The notes under the pieces were generated by a model, which was not told where the DNA came from, did not search any database, and saw nothing but the letters and a program-made list of their open reading frames with translations. Positions 7,076 through 14,334 of a DNA stretch of 64,000 bases are shown one piece after another. The position numbers were made by a program, and so were the translations under genes. Source of the DNA: an uncultured Christensenellaceae bacterium (GTDB lineage Bacteria; Bacillota; Clostridia; Christensenellales; Pumilibacteraceae); contig CAJUPB010000003.1 of assembly GCA_910588155.1 (NCBI GenBank), positions 114,277-178,276 on the forward strand, in the 5' to 3' direction. Numbering within the stretch: the stretch's first letter is position 1; the number at the start of each line of letters is the position of its first letter.

Positions 7076-8419
7076 TCAAACCCGACGTTTCATCACGACC
7101 AGTGTCTCGACGGACGTTGTCTGCGGAAACATATCGTAAGGGCGGACGGAGACGACTTCGAAACCGCCCTTTTCGAAAATTGCGCAATCTCTCGCCAATG
7201 TGGACGGATTACAGCTGACATATATTATTTTGTTCACGTTTTTTGCCGCCGCCAAATTTTCGGCAACGTTCTTTTGACAGCCGCTTTTGGGCGGGTCGAG
7301 TATTACGCAGACGTCTTCCTTCAATTTTTCCACGGCGCTCTTCAAACAGTCTGCGCAATCTCCGCAGACGAAAGAAAGATTCCGTATTTTCGTTTCGCGT
7401 TTAAGCGTTTGCGCGCTTTCCACCGCAGCCGCAACGATTTCCACGCCCACGACGGTTTTTGCTTTTTTCGCCGCCATTGCGCTCATAATACCCGCGCCGC
7501 AATATGCGTCCACGACGTTTGCGCCGTCGTCTATCTCTTCAATCACGTCTCTGTAAAGTCGGTCGCGGATATCGTCGTTTACCTGAAAAAATGCCTGCGG
7601 ATGATTCTCCACGCTCATACCGCACAGCACGGCGCGATTCGAGCCGTATACAAGTCTGGTTTCCTCGCCCAAAATCACGTTATCACGGCGCTTATTGATA
7701 TTTACAAAAATACCGGCGTTTTCTCTGCCGTCCGCCTGCGCCGCCTCTTTCAGCTTCGCCTCGAATCTCTTTCTCTCGCCGTTCAACACGAATGTCAGAG
7801 ATATTTGTCCGTTCAGCATTCGCACCGCAATATGCCGCAAATCTCCGCGGCCGTTCGTTTCGTCGTATGCCGTCAGCCCCTCTTTCAAAGCAAACGCCAA
7901 CGCTTGCCGAGCAACCTCGAAAGTCGGCTGTTTCTGCAACAGGCAGCTTTCGGTCTCCACCACTCTGTGCGAGCGTTTCATAAACAGACCTCCCACACTG
8001 CCGCGTTTGACGTCGAAACGCACCGGCATAGAGAGCTTATTGCGATAGCCGTATCCCAGGCTCGGCACGGTATCTTCCGCCTCGACGGTTATCCCGGCAT
8101 ACTTTTTGAATGCATTTGTCACAATATCTCTTTTCAGTCGCAACTGTTCTTCGTAAGCCACGTGCTGCAAACTGCAACCGCCGCATTGTTTGAAATACGG
8201 GCAGGGCGGCGAAACTCTGTACGGCGACGGCGAATATATTTTTGTCAGCACGGCGTGGGCGAGGTTGGGTTTTGCCATAACGATTTTCGCCGACACTCTC
8301 TCGCCTCTTATCGCGCCGGGAATGAAAACGGTCTGTCCTCCGACGTGGGTTATTCCCTCGCCGTACACACCCATATCGTCGATTATGCACTCTATTACGT
8401 CGTCCTTTTCGGTTTCCAT
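7076..8419 (-). CDS. rlmD: 23S rRNA (uracil-C5)-methyltransferase, RlmD/RumA family
   Basis: 447 residues. An N-terminal TRAM domain (about 5-62, with GVYGEGITHVGGQTVFIPGA) is followed by the iron-sulfur cysteines Cys73, Cys79 and Cys82 in CPYFKQCGGC, with a fourth at Cys159. The C-terminal Rossmann methyltransferase has VDAYCGAGIMSAMAA for SAM binding, DPPKSGCQ, and the catalytic Cys403 in YVSCNPSTLARD. It methylates a uracil of 23S rRNA (U1939 in E. coli; B. subtilis RlmCD does two sites), and which site applies here is not decidable. GGAGCGACA precedes the ATG. It is transcribed from its own promoter, divergent from the citrate synthase gene. Confidence 0.93.
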   Translation of the reverse strand: METEKDDVIECIIDDMGVYGEGITHVGGQTVFIPGAIRGERVSAKIVMAKPNLAHAVLTKIYSPSPYRVSPPCPYFKQCGGCSLQHVAYEEQLRLKRDIVTNAFKKYAGITVEAEDTVPSLGYGYRNKLSMPVRFDVKRGSVGGLFMKRSHRVVETESCLLQKQPTFEVARQALAFALKEGLTAYDETNGRGDLRHIAVRMLNGQISLTFVLNGERKRFEAKLKEAAQADGRENAGIFVNINKRRDNVILGEETRLVYGSNRAVLCGMSVENHPQAFFQVNDDIRDRLYRDVIEEIDDGANVVDAYCGAGIMSAMAAKKAKTVVGVEIVAAAVESAQTLKRETKIRNLSFVCGDCADCLKSAVEKLKEDVCVILDPPKSGCQKNVAENLAAAKNVNKIIYVSCNPSTLARDCAIFEKGGFEVVSVRPYDMFPQTTSVETLVVMKRRV

Positions 8420-8449
8420 TGTCGCTCCTTTTTCTGCTTTACGCTTTAA

Positions 8450-8478
8450 ATAATAGCACTATTTCAAATATAAGTCAA
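8450..8478 (-). promoter_or_regulatory. Promoter of rlmD
   Basis: On the minus strand TTGACT (8478-8473), 17 nt, TATTAT (8455-8450). Confidence 0.7.
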
Positions 8479-8520
8479 CCTCTTTGATTTTTTGAAGACA
8501 AAACGTCTTTCATAAAACGG

Positions 8521-8549
8521 TTGCATAAAAATTAAAAATATGGTATAAT
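8521..8549 (+). promoter_or_regulatory. Promoter of the citrate synthase gene
   Basis: TTGCAT (8521-8526), 17 nt, TATAAT (8544-8549); the leader to the ATG is about 70 nt. Confidence 0.75.
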
Positions 8550-8627
8550 AATCAAAATATACGTTTGTCAAACCGTATTCGATTTACCAAACAATCGAAT
8601 ACACGTCTAAAAAATCAAGGAGATTTT

Positions 8628-10022
8628 ATGACCGAATTCGAACAACTGCTTCAAGACGTTATGCCGAAAATAGAAAAACTGTCGCTGCTTGCGGAAGAAA
8701 AATCCATTATCGACAGCTCGTTCTATTATCAATTCGACGTCAAGCGCGGTTTGCGCGACATAAACGGAAACGGCGTGCTGGCGGGTTTGACGGAAATAAG
8801 CGACATACAGGCATTCGAACGCGACGAAAGCGGCAAAGCCGTTTTCGACGAAGAAGGGAAACGAATACCTTGCAACGGCATTCTGCGTTATCGCGGTATC
8901 GACATAAAGGACATTGTCCGCGGCTGCGTTCAGGACAACAGATACGGATATGAAGAAGTCGCGTATTTATTGCTTTTCGGAGAATTGCCCAATCACAAGA
9001 AGCTTAAAAGTTTCAAAAATTTGTTGGGCGGATTTCGCACTTTGCCCGTATCGTTTGTCCGGGACGTGATTATGAAGGCCCCGTCAACCGATATGATGAA
9101 CGGATTGGCCCGCAGCGTGCTGACTATGTACTCTTACGACGACAATCCCGACGACATATCGATTTCCAACGTACTGCGGCAATGTCTGCAACTCATAAGC
9201 CAAATGCCTCTTATGGCGGTATACACCTATCAGGTATACAAATACTATCACGAATACAACTCGCTTATCATTCACAAGCCGAGAAACGACCTTTCCACAG
9301 CGGAAGCGATGCTCGCGCTTATGCGTGACGACGAAAAATTTACTGAATTGGAAGCCCGCACGCTGGACCTGATGCTTATACTTCACGCAGAGCACGGAGG
9401 CGGAAACAACTCGACTTTCACCACTCACGTGGTTTCGTCTTCGGGCACGGATACCTATTCGGTGGTGGCAGCCTCGCTCGGCTCTCTCAAAGGTCCGCGG
9501 CACGGAGGCGCGAATATCAAAGTCGTCAAGATGTTCGACGATATGAAACAGAATCTGAAAAACCGAAGCGACGGCGCGGTGCGCGATTATCTGAAAAAAC
9601 TTTTGAACAAAGAAGCTTTCGACAAGAGCGGTTTGATTTACGGTATGGGTCACGCGGTGTACTCTCTGTCCGACCCGAGAGCGGACATTATGAGAAAGTA
9701 CGTCGAAAGACTCGCCGAAGAAAAGCAGCTGCACGAAGATTACGAGCTGTATGAAAAAATCGAGCGGTTGGCTCCGGAAGTCATTGGCGAAAACCGAACG
9801 GTATATAAAGGCGTCGCCGCAAACGTAGACTTTTATTCCGGTTTCGTCAACTCGATGTTGGGAATTCCGATGGAGTTGTTCACGCCGATATTTGCGGTAT
9901 CGCGTATGGCAGGTTGGGCGGCGCACCGCATAGAAGAGCTTTCCAACAAGGGCAAAATCATTCGTCCGTCGTACAAAGGAATTTGTCCCGTTGGAAATTA
10001 CGTGCCGCTCGGCGAAAGATAA
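8628..10022 (+). CDS. Citrate synthase
   Basis: 464 residues from the ATG at 8628, chosen because AAGGAGATTTT stands directly before it; the open frame extends 21 codons further upstream without a ribosome site. It condenses acetyl-CoA with oxaloacetate to citrate and CoA in the cytoplasm. The three catalytic positions are visible: His in LHAEHGGGNNSTF, His in GMGHAVYSLSDPRA and Asp in NVDFYSGFVNSMLG, with SLKGPRHGGAN between them. The N-terminal extension of about 50 residues fits the clostridial large form. No aconitase or isocitrate dehydrogenase gene lies nearby, so it probably feeds glutamate synthesis. It is a single-gene unit ending in a bidirectional terminator. Confidence 0.95.
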   Translation: MTEFEQLLQDVMPKIEKLSLLAEEKSIIDSSFYYQFDVKRGLRDINGNGVLAGLTEISDIQAFERDESGKAVFDEEGKRIPCNGILRYRGIDIKDIVRGCVQDNRYGYEEVAYLLLFGELPNHKKLKSFKNLLGGFRTLPVSFVRDVIMKAPSTDMMNGLARSVLTMYSYDDNPDDISISNVLRQCLQLISQMPLMAVYTYQVYKYYHEYNSLIIHKPRNDLSTAEAMLALMRDDEKFTELEARTLDLMLILHAEHGGGNNSTFTTHVVSSSGTDTYSVVAASLGSLKGPRHGGANIKVVKMFDDMKQNLKNRSDGAVRDYLKKLLNKEAFDKSGLIYGMGHAVYSLSDPRADIMRKYVERLAEEKQLHEDYELYEKIERLAPEVIGENRTVYKGVAANVDFYSGFVNSMLGIPMELFTPIFAVSRMAGWAAHRIEELSNKGKIIRPSYKGICPVGNYVPLGER

Positions 10023-10035
10023 CATATCCGAACAA

Positions 10036-10065
10036 AAAAGCGCAAGGCTTCGTCCTCGCGCTTTT
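10036..10065. terminator. Bidirectional intrinsic terminator
   Basis: AAAAGCGCAAGG (10036-10047) pairs with CCTCGCGCTTTT (10054-10065) with one mismatch; T-runs flank both sides. It serves citrate synthase on plus and the TIR-like gene on minus. Confidence 0.8.
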
Positions 10066-10069
10066 GTCT

Positions 10070-11422
10070 TTATTCCTCTACAAACTGTCCCTGCTTGTCG
10101 AGGTTTTCTTTGATTCTGGCAAGCAGTCTGTTCGTATACTCGGTTTTTTGTTTTCTCTTCGCTTCGTCTTTCCATTTCTTATACTGCGCCGCGACATACG
10201 ACATAGACGCGCCGTCGCCCGCCGCAAGACACTGCTCACTCAATGCGATGAAATATTCCTGCTGCAATTTATCCGACATATAGACGTTTGTCGGGAACTC
10301 TCTTTTGAAGTTGTCCCAAAGTATGAAACGGTTTTCCACCGACTTTTCCAAATTCTTCGCATACTCTTCCTCGTCGCCCACCACGTCCCTGTACAAATGC
10401 GCAAGGTCGTTGTATATGTACGAACGCAAAAGATAGATAAGACAATCGTTGCTGTCCTTAAATCTGGCGTCCAGCTTGTCTATAAGTTGGATTGTCTTAT
10501 TGAAATAATCGAGCGCATTGTTTTTGCAGTTCACCGTTCTGTGAGCATCGAGTCCCGTATCTTTGAGATACAAAAGATTTATTAAACCCAAAATGTCGTA
10601 ACACAAAATGTCTATGATATCATCCAGCACGCTCGGCTGTTCTCCGCCGCCCTCGATAAAACTGACGGTTTCCTTTCTTCTGTTCAAAATGCGTTTAATG
10701 CTCTGTTCCGCCATAAACTCGTTTGCCGACAGGGCGCACGACATATCGCCGCTCTTCAAGAACACGTCTACGTATATCTTCGCAAACGACACGATTTCGC
10801 CCGTTCTCCCCCTGCTTGCAATCTTATCGAGACTGTCGCGAAAACGTTGATTATCGTTATAGTAATATGCGGCAAGGCAGCCGATTACTATATATTCGGT
10901 AAATTCGGTACTGTTGTAACAATCTTTGTCGCTTTCCAAATCGCGGCTTATGTACTGCCAATCGTCTATTATCTTGAAGTAGTTGACGGGCAACTCTTTG
11001 TTGAGGTTGTTTACGAAAAGATTGTAAACCTCTTCCGCCAAATCGTCGTCGCTCTTCTCTTCGTCGTCCGCACCCATCTTTTTGCGTGTCAGTTCTTCCG
11101 CCCACACGCCATCCAAATCGCTCGGCAAATCGCTTTTCGGTTTGTCTATCAAAAATGCGTGTATGCGTTTCATACGCCTGTAACCCACAAGATAACCCCA
11201 CTCGTACATAAGGTTGGTGCTGAAACCGCTTCCCTTATAATTCTCCACAAGCAATATCGCCTTGTCGCACGATTTCATTTGTTCTATTATCTGGTTTCCG
11301 ACAAACATCTGATTGGGTGCGCCGCCGCCCATAACGATATTATGTCCGTTGTCTTTGAATTTCTTTTCCAACTTCTGCGCCAATTTCTCGTTGCCGCCCC
11401 AGCCGATAAAAATATTCGACAC
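10070..11422 (-). CDS. TIR-like nucleotide-binding domain protein with helical C-terminal region
   Basis: 450 residues from a GTG start (11422) with AGGAGG 8 nt before it. Residues 1 to about 125 look like the predicted TIR-like nucleotide-binding family (PF10137 group): NIFIGWGG at the start, a polar loop GGGAPNQMF, MKSCDKAILLVENY as the central strand, and NLMYEWGYLVG with Glu74 where the catalytic Glu of TIR NADases lies. The remaining 320 residues are alpha-helical and TPR/HEPN-like by pattern (repeated paired helices, LYLKDTGLDAHRTV, YIYNDLAHLYRDV) and match nothing I know. There are no membrane segments. It is second in an operon after a LOG phosphoribohydrolase gene (32 nt gap). It could be an NAD-consuming effector or a signalling nucleotide receptor; neither is shown. 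Confidence 0.65.
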   Translation of the reverse strand: MSNIFIGWGGNEKLAQKLEKKFKDNGHNIVMGGGAPNQMFVGNQIIEQMKSCDKAILLVENYKGSGFSTNLMYEWGYLVGYRRMKRIHAFLIDKPKSDLPSDLDGVWAEELTRKKMGADDEEKSDDDLAEEVYNLFVNNLNKELPVNYFKIIDDWQYISRDLESDKDCYNSTEFTEYIVIGCLAAYYYNDNQRFRDSLDKIASRGRTGEIVSFAKIYVDVFLKSGDMSCALSANEFMAEQSIKRILNRRKETVSFIEGGGEQPSVLDDIIDILCYDILGLINLLYLKDTGLDAHRTVNCKNNALDYFNKTIQLIDKLDARFKDSNDCLIYLLRSYIYNDLAHLYRDVVGDEEEYAKNLEKSVENRFILWDNFKREFPTNVYMSDKLQQEYFIALSEQCLAAGDGASMSYVAAQYKKWKDEAKRKQKTEYTNRLLARIKENLDKQGQFVEE

Positions 11423-11454
11423 TGTCTTTTCCTCCTATCTTCGTTTCCTGTCCG

Positions 11455-12030
11455 TCAATGTTTTTTCCTATGTTTGTCGGGGTCGTTGGGACCGCTTTCC
11501 AAAAGCTTTACGACCTCGTCCGCATCGTCGGCGGTCAGGTAGAGTTCTCCCTTATCCACCGTCACGAAATTTTCTTCGCAGGCCTTCAAAATAAACTTTT
11601 TCAAATCATCGTAATATCCGCCCGTATTGTACACCACGACGGTCTTATTGTGCCTTTCGAACATTTTCAAAGTCAACACTTCGAAAAATTCTTCCAGAGT
11701 GCCTATGCCTCCCGGGAGTATGACAAAAGCGTCGGACTGCTCGACCATTTCTTTTTTTCTCTCTGCTATATCCGTCGTCAGCGTAACCTTGTCCGCCGCA
11801 AAAAACGGCGTATCGAAACCCTCTTTTTCGAAAAACTCCGGCACGATTCCGTGAACATAGCCCTTTTTCGCCTTGGCTCCGCGCGCCACCGCACCCATAA
11901 GTCCGGTCCCGCCTGCGCCGAATACGAGCGTATGCCCTTTTTCCGCCAATGCACCGCCGAGCTTTTCGGCAGCTTCGATATATTTTTTGTCGATATGTGC
12001 GCTTGCCGCGCCGAATACGCAAACCTTCAT
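11455..12030 (-). CDS. LOG family nucleotide 5'-monophosphate phosphoribohydrolase (TIGR00730)
   Basis: 191 residues. Rossmann-like glycine loop GAGGTGLMGAVARGA at 38-52, then Arg91 in ERKKEMVEQSDAF and the diagnostic PGGIGTLEE at 106-114 with catalytic Glu114. Family enzymes cut the base-ribose bond of nucleoside monophosphates, releasing a free base and ribose 5-phosphate; cytokinin activation is the classic case and AMP is a common bacterial substrate. GGAGGAACG precedes the ATG. A consensus promoter lies directly upstream, and the TIR-like gene follows after 32 nt. The older label of lysine decarboxylase for this family is not supported by biochemistry. Confidence 0.9.
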   Translation of the reverse strand: MKVCVFGAASAHIDKKYIEAAEKLGGALAEKGHTLVFGAGGTGLMGAVARGAKAKKGYVHGIVPEFFEKEGFDTPFFAADKVTLTTDIAERKKEMVEQSDAFVILPGGIGTLEEFFEVLTLKMFERHNKTVVVYNTGGYYDDLKKFILKACEENFVTVDKGELYLTADDADEVVKLLESGPNDPDKHRKKH

Positions 12031-12059
12031 CTTATTCGTTCCTCCGAAGTTACCCGCTT

Positions 12060-12088
12060 ATTATAGCAAACCTTGCCGCATTTGTCAA
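12060..12088 (-). promoter_or_regulatory. Fully consensus promoter of the LOG-TIR operon
   Basis: On the minus strand TTGACA (12088-12083), 17 nt, TATAAT (12065-12060). The TGA stop of the upstream glycosyltransferase gene lies inside the -35 box, so the two-gene unit has its own start of transcription. Confidence 0.8.
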
Positions 12089-13269
12089 CCCCGATGTTTT
12101 CGCTCCGTCGCAACGCCCACTCTGTCTCCCCATTTGGCTCTGTTTTCGGCAATTGCCGTTTCGAACATCTTTTCCATCTCGGCGACGCACGCTTCCGCTC
12201 GGAAATTTTTCGCGTATTCCGTATACCTTTCGGAATACTCCTGTTTTTCGTCGGGATGTTCTATAAAATATTCTATTTTATTTCGCAAATCTTCGGCATT
12301 GCCCTTTTTGAACAGATTTTTTTCGTCCAAAGCGAACTGCTTTGTCGCCACCATAGGGCTGTCGGAAATGACGGGCACAAGTCCGCAGGCAAACGCTTCC
12401 ATACAGGAGATAGCCTCTATTTCGACATCGGATGCGTGCACGTACAGGTCGCAATAGTTTATCGTGTCCCGAAGCTGCGCCCAATCGCAAAACTTGAATA
12501 CGGGCTTGTTTTTCAATCCCAAGCTTTCCGCCTTTTTTATCAGCGCGTTTTTCCAAGGACCTTTGCCGCAAAAAATCAGCCTTATGTCGTCTGCGTATTT
12601 GCTGCCCGCAACCGCCTCGATAATCAAGTCCTGTCTTTTTTCGCGCGAGAAACGTCCCGACATAAGAATGAGAAATTGCCCTTCAAACTCTTTCGGACGA
12701 ACCGATTCCGTCTTTACGAAAAAATCCGAAACACCGTTGCTTATGACGTGTTTTTCTGCCTTATACCCGTAACCGTCGAGTATGTCTTTCAACATTCGGC
12801 TCGGACAGTGTATGTGCGAAAATTTATTGTAAAACTGTTCGAACAGTTTATATATGACGACGTTGACAAGTTCCACCTTATTCATTTTTATGGTGTACGT
12901 GATATTCTCGGGCTGAACGTGAAAAGCCGCCGTCGTCGCTATATGATGTTTGTCGGCAATGGCTTTTCCCGCTTTCGACAATCCGAACGGCAGAAAGAAA
13001 TGCACGATGTCCGCGCCCTCAATCGCGTCCGTCAGTATTTTTTTATCGGGTTTGGCGAGTTTCATTCCCTGTGCGTGCACTATATTGTTCAATAGCGGTA
13101 AATTTCTTTCCGGCACGACATACACATTTTCTTCCTTGACGTTTTCCACGGACGTGACTATGCGGACAGTGTGAGAATGCTTGCGCATTATTTCCGCGAG
13201 GCGCATAGCCGTCGTGGTCGTGCCGTTGCTTGTATCGCCGTATTGGTCCATTACCAAAGTAATTATCAT
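12085..13269 (-). CDS. Glycosyltransferase family 4
   Basis: 394 residues, GT-B fold. The N-terminal domain has MDQYGDTSNGTTTTAMRLAE, typical of the GT4 acceptor side, and ISNGVSDFF at the domain junction. The C-terminal donor domain has LILMSGRFSREKRQDLIIEA, RLIFCGKGPWKNALIKKA and the E-x7-E motif in EIEAISCMEAFACGLVPVIS. It transfers a sugar from a nucleotide donor, probably to a membrane lipid (diacylglycerol glucosyltransferase-like) or a cell-envelope glycan; the acceptor is not determinable. There is no signal peptide; it should be cytoplasmic or peripheral to the membrane. The start is ATG 13269 with a weak GGGAG site. It is followed immediately by the LOG promoter. Confidence 0.9.
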   Translation of the reverse strand: MIITLVMDQYGDTSNGTTTTAMRLAEIMRKHSHTVRIVTSVENVKEENVYVVPERNLPLLNNIVHAQGMKLAKPDKKILTDAIEGADIVHFFLPFGLSKAGKAIADKHHIATTAAFHVQPENITYTIKMNKVELVNVVIYKLFEQFYNKFSHIHCPSRMLKDILDGYGYKAEKHVISNGVSDFFVKTESVRPKEFEGQFLILMSGRFSREKRQDLIIEAVAGSKYADDIRLIFCGKGPWKNALIKKAESLGLKNKPVFKFCDWAQLRDTINYCDLYVHASDVEIEAISCMEAFACGLVPVISDSPMVATKQFALDEKNLFKKGNAEDLRNKIEYFIEHPDEKQEYSERYTEYAKNFRAEACVAEMEKMFETAIAENRAKWGDRVGVATERKHRG

Positions 13270-13416
13270 AATTTTCTCGCTCCCTATTCCGTCGGTTCAA
13301 CTTTTGCGACAAGAAGTCAAACACCGACGAATGCGCTTCGGATTACGTAAAAGGCGCGGCAAACCTTGTCGCCGTGCCGCTCACTATCGATTATTGCCGA
13401 TTTGTACGCAATTATA

Positions 13417-14052
13417 CTATTTTACATTAAACGTGGTGCTCTGAACTTTATAATAGCTGCCGCACACTTCGCACTTGCCTATTGTTTCCATACCCTCGTG
13501 AACAAATCCGCAATTGCAATCGTCAACAAGCTGCATAGGCTCTCCGCAAGACGAACAGCGATTAGGCATTACATATATGTTTTCCCGTTTGCCGTCCATA
13601 TAGCGCACGCGGATATAGAGTCTGTTTTCGAATTTCTCGCACTTCTTGCACCAGAATATGCCGTTGAACGCAATCGTGCCCTCTATGCCTGCGGCGATAG
13701 CCCATTTCTTTTTGCTCAAAGCTATCTTATCGGTTACGGGCGGTTGCATAAGTTTTTGATATGCGGAGTTGTTTGTCAGCTCTTCTTCCTTAAACATTCC
13801 GACGCAGCCCTCGAACAAGTCGTAATTTATATTGGTCAGATATTCGGCGTGATTGAGATAGAAATTATAGTGCGCCGCCTTCGGCTTTTTGGACTCTATC
13901 GCCACCATCAGATTCATTATCTTCTGCAAAGTTTTTTCGTCCGTCACAAGCGCCACGGCATCTTTCAGCGACTGCAACTCGCTTCCCGCTCCCACCTTAA
14001 AGCTCTTCTGATTCAAACAGTCGTGACATTTCATAGTAATAGTCTTGGACAT
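13417..14052 (-). CDS. CXXC zinc-ribbon protein of unknown function
   Basis: 211 residues with several paired cysteines: CHDCLNQ at the N-terminus, CKKCEKF in the middle, then CSSCGEP, CNCG and CEVCGSYY in the last 60 residues, suggesting two or three zinc-binding knuckles around a helical middle (about 25-120). There is no signal peptide, no membrane segment and no known enzymatic motif. It has its own promoter and an AAAGGAG about 15 nt from the ATG. The GT4 gene follows 148 nt downstream, so they could be co-transcribed. I do not recognise a family. Confidence 0.6.
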   Translation of the reverse strand: MSKTITMKCHDCLNQKSFKVGAGSELQSLKDAVALVTDEKTLQKIMNLMVAIESKKPKAAHYNFYLNHAEYLTNINYDLFEGCVGMFKEEELTNNSAYQKLMQPPVTDKIALSKKKWAIAAGIEGTIAFNGIFWCKKCEKFENRLYIRVRYMDGKRENIYVMPNRCSSCGEPMQLVDDCNCGFVHEGMETIGKCEVCGSYYKVQSTTFNVK

Positions 14053-14103
14053 TTCTTTTCAAAAACTCCTTTATATATGCTATTGCTTTACATTTACTAT
14101 ATA

Positions 14104-14132
14104 AGTATAGCACTCCCGCGATTTTTTGTAAA
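14104..14132 (-). promoter_or_regulatory. Promoter of the zinc-ribbon protein gene
   Basis: On the minus strand TTTACA (14132-14127), 17 nt, TATACT (14109-14104). Confidence 0.7.
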
Positions 14133-14258
14133 CCGTTTTCGGCAGAAGTTATGCAACGAATTTTGCCGACCGACGGAAAGTGTCAGAAAACAAGCCGAAG
14201 ATTACCTAAAAAATACGCACAAAACCGAGACTTGCTTTCCCGAATTGTTCGCAATAAC

Positions 14259-14290
14259 AAAAACCTGCGGAGCGTATCCGCAGGTTTTTT
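14259..14290. terminator. Strong terminator downstream of gyrA
   Basis: A 13-bp perfect stem (AAAAACCTGCGGA at 14259-14271, its complement at 14277-14289) with a 5-nt loop; T-runs occur on both strands, so it can act in both directions. Confidence 0.9.
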
Positions 14291-14334
14291 AGGTTGCATT
14301 TAATATTTCGATTATCCTTCGCCTGATATGTCGA

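Noticed and set aside
11455..12030. Lysine decarboxylase
   Set aside because: The PGGxGTxxE motif and Arg91 identify a LOG phosphoribohydrolase; the decarboxylase name is a historical misannotation and no PLP site is present.
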